This document shows, one piece after another, positions 34,599 to 39,785 of a stretch of DNA of 39,785 bases. This stretch comes from a bacterium D16-56 (lineage in GTDB: Bacteria; Bacillota; Clostridia; Lachnospirales; Lachnospiraceae): contig RAYY01000039.1 of NCBI GenBank assembly GCA_003611875.1, positions 1-39,785 of the forward strand. The letters run 5' to 3'. How positions within the stretch are numbered: the first letter of the stretch is position 1; the number at the start of each line of letters is the position of its first letter. The position numbers and the translations under genes were made by a program. The notes under the pieces were generated by a model that ran no database searches, had not been told where the DNA came from, and saw nothing but the letters and a program-made list of their open reading frames with translations.

Positions 34599-35430
34599 GA
34601 AGGTAGTCTTGTACCATTGTGGCTTCTGCGTCAATAATCTTGCATTAATATTTCGGAAAATGCCGTGGAAAAGCAGACGGTTTCCGGCTTTGGCCGTATT
34701 GATTCAGCATAAGACGTTGGGAAATATTTTATATGATACAGGATATTCGGAGCACATAGTAAACAAGGGTATGCAGAAAAAGGCAGGATTTTGGGAGAGG
34801 ATCGTCTTAAAGCTTTATGGGCTGTTAAATCCGGTGTCTGTAGAAAGAGATGATATGATTGATAAAAAGCTGGGACAGGATGGAATCGATTCTGAGAGTG
34901 TGAATACAATTATTTTGTCTCATGGCCATCCGGATCATGTTGGTGGGCTTTCTCGATTTTCAGGATATGAGCTGGTGACTTCAGAGGAGGTAATGGAAGC
35001 GATAAGAAAGCCGAAAACAGGAGGCTTGGTGTTCTCAAGTCAGATACCTGAGATAAAGGAAAGCAAGGTTCGCCAGATGTCAGGCCAAGGAATGAAGGAA
35101 CATTTTTTATGTCGGTATTTTGATAGAATTTATGATTTATTTGGGGATGGGAGCGTGATTGGGGTGATATTGGATGGACATTGCAAGGGACAGATGGGGA
35201 TTTGGATTCCCGATGTCAGTCTGTTTTTTGCGGCGGATGCTTGCTGGGGCAAGGATTTGGTTCATGTTGTGGGGAGAATGAGATTCGTGCCTCGGATGAT
35301 TCAGGAAAATTTTAAAGATTATCAGGATACGCTTGGCCGTATTGTCTGGATGAAAAAGGAGAATCCGGAAATTCAGGTTGTATTTTCTCATCAGACAGGA
35401 AGGGAGAGGGTGTATGAAGGAGCAGATTAA
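34585..35430 (+). CDS. MBL-fold metallohydrolase, gene 3 of cluster
   Basis: A 281-residue metallo-beta-lactamase-fold protein. The metal site motif HGHPDH is at residues 113-118 in IILSHGHPDHVGGL. Further ligands are likely His in ILDGHCKGQ, Asp in FFAADACWG, and His in VVFSHQTGR, so both metals can bind. The opening KVVLYHCGFCVNN is Cys-rich. It may hydrolyse a lactone or thioester, as quorum-quenching lactonases of this fold do, and so occupy the place of OleB in a related pathway. ATG 34585 overlaps the SDR gene by 14 bases; an in-frame ATG at 34561 is also possible, and neither has an ideal ribosome site. Confidence 0.87.
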   Translation: MGRIEKVVLYHCGFCVNNLALIFRKMPWKSRRFPALAVLIQHKTLGNILYDTGYSEHIVNKGMQKKAGFWERIVLKLYGLLNPVSVERDDMIDKKLGQDGIDSESVNTIILSHGHPDHVGGLSRFSGYELVTSEEVMEAIRKPKTGGLVFSSQIPEIKESKVRQMSGQGMKEHFLCRYFDRIYDLFGDGSVIGVILDGHCKGQMGIWIPDVSLFFAADACWGKDLVHVVGRMRFVPRMIQENFKDYQDTLGRIVWMKKENPEIQVVFSHQTGRERVYEGAD

Positions 35431-36766
35431 GGTATTGAAATATTATCTTTATTATAAGTATTTTCTGCGTTTAAGAAGCAGAAGATGTCTGGTCAGGCGG
35501 CAGGCACGGAGAATCAAAAAACATCTTCAGTATGTATCAAGTTGTTCCGTGCTGTATCGGGGAAAAAGGAAATTGCGGGATTATCCGATTGTGGATAAGG
35601 AATTTATGATGGAACATTTTCAAGAGATAAATACCGTAGGAATTGGGAGGGAGGAGGCAGAGGAATTTGCAGTGAGGGCAGAACGAGAGAGGAATTTTCT
35701 ACCGAAGCTGCGGGGGGTTACAGTAGGATTAAGTTCCGGAACATCAGGAAAGCGCGGGATATTTCTGGTGTCTGATGAGGAGAGGGTGCGCTGGGCCGGA
35801 TATATTCTTGCAAAATTTTTGCCGGTGAGAATTTGGGAGAAATGCTCTATTGGATTTTTTATGAGAGCAGACAGCAATTTGTATCAGTCAATAGGTTCCA
35901 ATCGAATCGCTTTTCATTTTTTTGATATTTATCAGGATTTGGAGAAACATAAAAAACGTTTGGAGAAAATCTATCCTGATATTTTGGTGGGCCAGCCGTC
36001 AGTTTTGTTGGAAATTGGTAAAGACATGGAGATGGACAAATTAAAAATCAGTCCAAGGATCGTGATTTCCATTGCAGAGGTACTGGAAAGGGAGGACGAA
36101 AAACGCCTGAAAAGGATGTTCGGTTTGAAGATGATTCACCAGGTTTATCAATGTACGGAAGGATTTTTGGCTTCTACCTGCCGCTGTGGTACGCTTCACC
36201 TGAATGAGGAGATTGTACATATTGAGAAGGAGTATCTGGATAAAAAAAGGTTTATACCAATCGTGACAGATTTTGAGAGACGTGCACAGCCGATTATCCG
36301 GTATCGGCTGAATGATATTTTGGTGGAGAAAAAGGGAAGATGCTGCTGTAAAAGTCCTTGTTTAGCTCTTGAAAAGATTGAGGGCAGGGAGGATGACATC
36401 TTTATTTTCCGGGGAAAAGACGGGAAGGAAAAATTGGTATTTCCGGATTTTATTCGAAGATGTGTGTTGTTTGCTGAAAGTGAGAAAAAAGTGAAGAAGG
36501 AAAAATGGTGGGAGAATCGTGAAAATGTGGTATATGATTATCGGGTGGTTCAGAAAGAAGACGGGGGGTTGATTTTTTATGGAGATTTTACAGAGAGTGA
36601 AAAGGGACAAATCAGGCAGGAGCTGAAAAAATTGGCAGAGGATCGGGAATTTGTAATGCCGCAGGTAGTTTTTGAGAAATATGAATGTGAAAAGGGGAGA
36701 AAAATGAAACGGGTGGAAAGAAAAGGAAGCGTGGCATGCAAAACTCACAAAGCAGGAGTGATGTGA
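35414..36766 (+). CDS. Adenylate-forming enzyme (F390 synthetase/CapK-like), gene 4 of cluster
   Basis: A 450-residue member of the phenylacetate-CoA ligase / F390 synthetase / CapK branch of the ANL superfamily. The phosphate loop reads VGLSSGTSGKRGIFLVS near residue 111, and VYQCTEGFLASTCRCGTLHLNEE matches the adenine-binding region. RYRLNDI and a Cys-rich patch CCCKSPC follow. It should activate a carboxylate as an acyl-AMP, then pass it to CoA, a carrier protein or an internal hydroxyl. No acyl carrier protein gene is seen nearby. ATG 35414 is preceded by GGAAGGGAGAGG, and the gene overlaps the hydrolase gene by 17 bases. Confidence 0.85.
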   Translation: MKEQIKVLKYYLYYKYFLRLRSRRCLVRRQARRIKKHLQYVSSCSVLYRGKRKLRDYPIVDKEFMMEHFQEINTVGIGREEAEEFAVRAERERNFLPKLRGVTVGLSSGTSGKRGIFLVSDEERVRWAGYILAKFLPVRIWEKCSIGFFMRADSNLYQSIGSNRIAFHFFDIYQDLEKHKKRLEKIYPDILVGQPSVLLEIGKDMEMDKLKISPRIVISIAEVLEREDEKRLKRMFGLKMIHQVYQCTEGFLASTCRCGTLHLNEEIVHIEKEYLDKKRFIPIVTDFERRAQPIIRYRLNDILVEKKGRCCCKSPCLALEKIEGREDDIFIFRGKDGKEKLVFPDFIRRCVLFAESEKKVKKEKWWENRENVVYDYRVVQKEDGGLIFYGDFTESEKGQIRQELKKLAEDREFVMPQVVFEKYECEKGRKMKRVERKGSVACKTHKAGVM

Positions 36767-36821
36767 AGCATATACAGCATGGAGGAAATTATGAACTTGG
36801 TTTTGGAAAAGGAGAGTGAAG

Positions 36822-37775
36822 ATGAGAGTGGAACAGAAGACAAAAAGGGTAAAAATAGCAGGGATGGGAAGGGCTCTTGCAGGAGAAAAAATAAATTTTG
36901 GACATCAGACCAGATACAGGCTTTTACCTGGACAGACTATTTTGGAGCTTGGGGTGGAGGCGGCTGATCAGGCATTGAAGAAATCAGGGATGAGAATAGA
37001 GGATATGGATTGTATTGTATGTGCCATGGCAACCCCGCTGCAGGCCATTCCCTGCAATGCAGCGCTGATTCATGAAAAAATGGCGAAGGGATCGTCAATT
37101 TCAGCTATAGATATCAACACAACCTGCACCAGTTTTATTTCTGCTGTGGATATCTTTTCTTGTCTTGTGGATATTGGAAGGTATGAGAACATATTAATAT
37201 TGTCTGGAGATACAGCTTCTGCGGCATTAAATATGGAGCAGAGGGAAAGCTATGAGCTGTTTTCAGATGGGGCGGCTGCCTGTGTACTGACAAGGGCAGA
37301 AAAGGGTGATTTATCGGAAATTCTCTACAGCCGTCAGGAAACTTGGTCAGAAGGAGCCCACGATACGGAGATCCGCGGCGGCTGCGGGCTAATGCCGGCA
37401 TTTTGTATGAATGAAGGGAACAGGGATGATTATTATTTTGATATGAAGGGGCATAGAATTTTGAAGCTGTGTGCAAAAAAGCTGCCGGATTTTGTGGATC
37501 GTTGTCTGGAAGATGCCCGAATTTCACGCGATGATATTCATGTGGTGATACCGCATCAGGCCAGCAGGGCATTGGGGATTATTATGCCAAGGCTGGGGTT
37601 TCCGAGAGGAAAGTATATAGATCGGGTGGAGCAGTATGGAAATATGGTTTCTGCGTCTGTGCCATTTGCATTGTGTGAAGCGGAGGAAACGGGTCGGGTA
37701 AGGCGAGGGGATCTGGTGCTGCTTATGGGAACAGCAGCAGGACTTACGGCAAATTTTCTCTTGATGCGGTATTAG
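36822..37775 (+). CDS. FabH-like ketosynthase III, gene 5 of cluster
   Basis: A 317-residue thiolase-fold enzyme of the KAS III type. The catalytic triad is intact: Cys102 in INTTCTSFI, His245 in VIPHQAS and Asn274 in YGNMVSAS, the same arrangement and nearly the same numbering as E. coli FabH. The C-terminus LLMGTAAGLTANFLLMRY fits the family. It condenses an acyl thioester with a second acyl unit to give a beta-keto product. Its place at the end of an operon without other fatty-acid genes argues for a dedicated role rather than housekeeping synthesis. ATG 36822 follows AAAAGGAG by seven bases. The gap from gene 4 is 55 bases. Confidence 0.9.
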   Translation: MRVEQKTKRVKIAGMGRALAGEKINFGHQTRYRLLPGQTILELGVEAADQALKKSGMRIEDMDCIVCAMATPLQAIPCNAALIHEKMAKGSSISAIDINTTCTSFISAVDIFSCLVDIGRYENILILSGDTASAALNMEQRESYELFSDGAAACVLTRAEKGDLSEILYSRQETWSEGAHDTEIRGGCGLMPAFCMNEGNRDDYYFDMKGHRILKLCAKKLPDFVDRCLEDARISRDDIHVVIPHQASRALGIIMPRLGFPRGKYIDRVEQYGNMVSASVPFALCEAEETGRVRRGDLVLLMGTAAGLTANFLLMRY

Positions 37776-37833
37776 TATAACCTGTTTTAAATACCTTTCC
37801 GTTTCAGCAAGGAATTATTGAGCGGTAAAGCTC

Positions 37834-37862
37834 TTGTAAATTTCCTCTGCCTATAGTATGAT
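37834..37862 (+). promoter_or_regulatory. Promoter of the His/Cys-rich miniprotein gene
   Basis: TTGTAA (37834-37839), 17 bases, TATGAT (37857-37862). The transcript would start near 37869, leaving only a very short leader that begins with the ribosome site. Confidence 0.6.
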
Positions 37863-37885
37863 AGGGTCAGAAGGAGGTGATGAAG

Positions 37886-38137
37886 ATGAGAAGACGTGTA
37901 ATGACTGTGATGACAGCAGCATTTCTTGCAATGATGTGTGCTGTTCCGGCATTCGCTCATTGTCATGGAGGCAGCAGAAGGTCCTATCACCATGAGAATG
38001 TGTGCCAATCTCATTGTGAGGACGGATATGTATGTGGAGTAGACGGACATTACTGTGAAGATCATCGTGATGGGGATGTTTGCCAGGGGTATGAAGCGTG
38101 TGCCTCAGTATGCAGCAGCCATCATCATGGAAGATAA
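37886..38137 (+). CDS. Secreted His/Cys-rich miniprotein
   Basis: An 83-residue precursor that I do not recognise as a named family. The signal peptide, MRRRVMTVMTAAFLAMMCAV, would be cleaved after PAFA. The mature part has 59 residues with ten His and eight Cys, including HCHGG at the start and SSHHHGR at the end. Such composition points to metal binding (zinc, copper or nickel) or a disulphide-knotted peptide outside the cell. ATG 37886 is eight bases from AAGGAGG; the frame also opens at 37877 and 37880. It has its own promoter. Confidence 0.75.
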   Translation: MRRRVMTVMTAAFLAMMCAVPAFAHCHGGSRRSYHHENVCQSHCEDGYVCGVDGHYCEDHRDGDVCQGYEACASVCSSHHHGR

Positions 38138-38351
38138 TCATTTGCATAATATTCGACTTTACCGCCCTGACAGGGCAGTGCGGGCGGATTCTCCAAAACA
38201 CAGGGAATCCGCCTGTTCACGGTTTAGAGTGTGTTTTATGCAGAGCATAGGAATAATATTACACACGCTTCAGGGCTATACAAAAATAACTTTACGATCC
38301 TGCACAGGATTTATGCAGGATTGTAAGGGACAATTGGTGAGGTGATAATAA
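38138..38351 (+). other. Structured intergenic/leader region before the DUF3881-like gene
   Basis: A chain of possible hairpins: an 11-bp stem at 38183-38213 (GGCGGATTCTC with GGGAATCCGCC), and ATCCTGCA/TGCAGGAT at 38297-38304 and 38314-38321. No T run follows the first stem closely, so it is a weak terminator at best. The ribosome site GAGGTGATAA for the next gene begins near 38339. Confidence 0.5.
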
Positions 38352-39230
38352 GTGCATAAGTTTTTGTGCAGTGTCGGATTTGGAGGATATCAGAAAAAAA
38401 AGGAGATTACTAAGCTGTTAGATGAATTGGAGAAGACTGTGGGAAAGCGCAGAAGAATCCAGATTGAGCCAGACAGCAATCTTTGCGAAATTCGCGCTGA
38501 GGTAGCGCCAGGTATGGGGATTACAATGGTAGGAGAGACGGATGAGGATGGAATTTTCAGACGTGAATATTATTATCCTTATCTGACGGCTGATGATGTG
38601 TCGTCAGAGGTGGAATGCAGTATCCAGCGTCATGCAGAGAAGGAAACCTTTGCGGGTCTGCTTGATGAGACGCGGGTAGGCATTTCTTTGATATTTTATT
38701 TGGATAATGGGTTTGAATATTTGGAACGGAGTCTGGATAAAGCATCTCAAAAGGTAAATGCAGTGAAGCTTACCGGACTTTCGGTGGAGGGAAAGATTCT
38801 TCTTCCTCTTCACAAAACGAGAAAACAGATCGAAAAGGCTCAAGTGGCGGCAAAGGACCGTAGCAATCTTTTGGAGGCGGCCCGCAATGGGGATGAGGAT
38901 GCTATGGAAACATTGACCATTGAGGATATTGACATGTATTCTCAAATTTCCAGGCGTGTAATGAAGGAAGATATTTACTCTATTGTGGATTCCAGCTTTA
39001 TGCCTAGTGGGATTGAATGCGATCATTATACTGTGATTGGAGAGATTATTCGGGTGGAGGAAAAGCTGAATCGGATCAGTGATGAGATGGTTTACAATCT
39101 GACCTTAAATTGTAATGATATGGTGTTTCATGTGGGAATTGCACAGAAAAATCTGCTGGGAGAGCCAATAATCGGGAGAAGATTTAAGGGGCAGATTTGG
39201 ATGCAGGGTGTAGCTGTGTTTGAGGAGTAA
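38352..39230 (+). CDS. DUF3881-like protein, function unknown
   Basis: A 292-residue soluble protein that I recognise as the DUF3881 type common in Lachnospiraceae. It starts MHKFLCSVGFGGYQKKKEI and is predicted cytoplasmic, with a mixed alpha/beta make-up, a stretch RSNLLEAARNGDEDAMETLTIEDIDMYSQISRR in the middle and IECDHYTVIGEIIRVEE with a C-terminal beta part. The family has no established function known to me. The start codon is GTG, preceded by GAGGTGAT. Its steady presence in related genomes makes it useful as a taxonomic hint. Confidence 0.8.
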   Translation: MHKFLCSVGFGGYQKKKEITKLLDELEKTVGKRRRIQIEPDSNLCEIRAEVAPGMGITMVGETDEDGIFRREYYYPYLTADDVSSEVECSIQRHAEKETFAGLLDETRVGISLIFYLDNGFEYLERSLDKASQKVNAVKLTGLSVEGKILLPLHKTRKQIEKAQVAAKDRSNLLEAARNGDEDAMETLTIEDIDMYSQISRRVMKEDIYSIVDSSFMPSGIECDHYTVIGEIIRVEEKLNRISDEMVYNLTLNCNDMVFHVGIAQKNLLGEPIIGRRFKGQIWMQGVAVFEE

Positions 39231-39248
39231 GGAAAATAGAAATTCTGC

Positions 39249-39277
39249 TTGACGGCAGAGCGTTTTACTAATATAAT
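39249..39277 (+). promoter_or_regulatory. Promoter of tRNA-Arg
   Basis: TTGACG (39249-39254), 17 bases and perfect TATAAT (39272-39277). A leader of about 60 bases follows with the inverted repeat AGGATTCC/GGAATCCT, probably removed in processing. Confidence 0.85.
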
Positions 39278-39345
39278 AAGAGAGGATTCCAGGGATGAAG
39301 GTGGGAACAGCCGGAATCCTTGGATGATTTATTTTAGGTCTGCAG

Positions 39346-39419
39346 GTTTCCGTAGCTCAGATGGATAGAGCGACCGCCTCCTAAGCGGTAGGTCGGGTGT
39401 TCGAGTCACCTCGGGAACG
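39346..39419 (+). tRNA. tRNA-Arg (CCT)
   Basis: Acceptor GTTTCCG (39346-39352) pairs with 39412-39418 (one T-G), discriminator G39419. The anticodon loop CTCCTAA gives CCT, and the T-arm reads GGTGTTCGAGTCACC. Single-gene unit with its own promoter and terminator; tRNA-Arg 3' ends are frequent integration sites. Confidence 0.96.
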
Positions 39420-39429
39420 CTGGGAACAT

Positions 39430-39467
39430 AGCCGAAAGCCTTGATTTTAGAGGGTTTTCGGCTTTCT
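39430..39467 (+). terminator. tRNA-Arg terminator
   Basis: AGCCGAAA pairs with TTTCGGCT across a short loop, with CC/GG inside, then a short T-rich tail. Confidence 0.85.
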
Positions 39468-39492
39468 TCATTTCAGCACCAAAACTCGGATT

Positions 39493-39641
39493 TGCTAATA
39501 TGCTAATACATTTGAAAATAGAACCTGCATGCTAATACGAGTTAAATGGTCGGATGTTCAAATAATCCGGCCTGTTTTTCTGCTAATAAAACTCCCATTT
39601 TGAAGCTTCTCAAACACCAGATTTTTTCTTTTTTGCTAATA
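39493..39641 (+). repeat. Five TGCTAATA direct repeats beside tRNA-Arg
   Basis: Copies of TGCTAATA start at 39493, 39501, 39530, 39581 and 39634, all in the same orientation, the first two in tandem. Four read TGCTAATA followed by C or T. Direct repeats of this kind next to a tRNA 3' end are typical arm-type sites for a tyrosine integrase. No integrase gene lies in the window. Confidence 0.6.
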
Positions 39642-39724
39642 CGGTATTTTTATCCGTTCATTTGTAAGCGTCAAATAAGAACGTGTAGTGAAATATATGG
39701 CGTTCTCCTGTAAAATCAGGGTTA

Positions 39725-39758
39725 GAGTTTTTAGGGTTCACTCCAAAAACTCTAAATC
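39725..39758 (+). promoter_or_regulatory. Leader hairpin before a gene at the window edge
   Basis: TTAGAGTTTTT pairs with AAAAACTCTAA around about a dozen bases. It stands just before AAAGGAGAA and an ATG, so it may be a control hairpin in the leader of that gene. Confidence 0.45.
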
Positions 39759-39777
39759 CAGATAAAGGAGAATACCT

Positions 39778-39785
39778 ATGGACAT
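39778..39785 (+). CDS. Start of a truncated gene at the window end
   Basis: ATG at 39778 follows AAAGGAGAA by a good distance. Only two and a half codons are visible, so nothing can be said of the product. If the TGCTAATA repeats mark an integrated element, this would be its first gene. Confidence 0.4.

Noticed and set aside
36779-36967. Small open frame at the start of the ketosynthase gene, considered as a missing acyl carrier protein
   Set aside because: It overlaps the ketosynthase in another frame, lacks a phosphopantetheine Ser motif (DSL) and has no ribosome site of its own.
39284-39321. T-box-like leader (AAGGTGGGAAC) before tRNA-Arg
   Set aside because: It lacks the conserved T-box sequence and stem I, and it precedes a tRNA gene rather than an amino-acid gene.

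Overview
The window looks like a chromosomal segment of a gut-type Clostridia, most likely Lachnospiraceae. The reasons are AT-leaning low-GC DNA, strong AGGAGG ribosome sites, TTGACA/TATAAT promoters, a bifunctional AdhE, a clostridial-type NADP-type glutamate dehydrogenase, meso-diaminopimelate dehydrogenase, and a DUF3881-like protein, a family I associate with Lachnospiraceae. The genus cannot be fixed from the sequence alone.

Layout: 91-802 is a seven-gene tRNA array (Asp, Val, Thr, Tyr, initiator Met, Phe, Lys) ending in a terminator. 1037-1276 is a small Xre-type regulator. 1406-4134 is adhE with a consensus promoter overlapped by a Rex-like operator. 4323-6832 is a polar amino acid ABC transporter, followed by an orphan lipoprotein. 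7687-9607 (minus strand) is a MarR-MATE efflux pair with matching palindromes in front of each gene. 9833-11253 holds a GntR remnant, an AraC regulator and a noncoding segment rich in inverted repeats.

11283-14236 (minus strand) is a carbohydrate section: an orphan sugar-binding lipoprotein, a small Cys-rich protein and a GH27 alpha-galactosidase. 14413-16440 is a threonine aldolase-like enzyme with Ddh. 16476-22885 is a divergent AraC / GH31 glucosidase / DctPQM TRAP transporter locus. Next come an ABC-F ATPase, an HPr-like protein lacking the phosphorylatable His, gdhA, a GH36 alpha-galactosidase (minus strand), and a second orphan sugar-binding lipoprotein followed by a frameshifted chemoreceptor.

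The most unusual part is 32381-37775, a tight five-gene operon: GT1-like glycosyltransferase, SDR reductase, metallo-beta-lactamase-fold hydrolase, F390-synthetase/CapK-like adenylate-forming enzyme and FabH-like ketosynthase. Three of its four junctions overlap. The enzyme logic (condense, reduce, activate, hydrolyse, glycosylate) recalls OleACD-type beta-hydroxyacid or beta-lactone chemistry, but OleB is absent and a glycosyltransferase is added. I read it as a candidate undescribed lipid or small-molecule pathway.

The right end carries a secreted His/Cys-rich miniprotein, the DUF3881-like gene, and a tRNA-Arg(CCT). Five same-orientation TGCTAATA repeats follow the tRNA, as expected for the attachment end of an integrative element that continues beyond the window.
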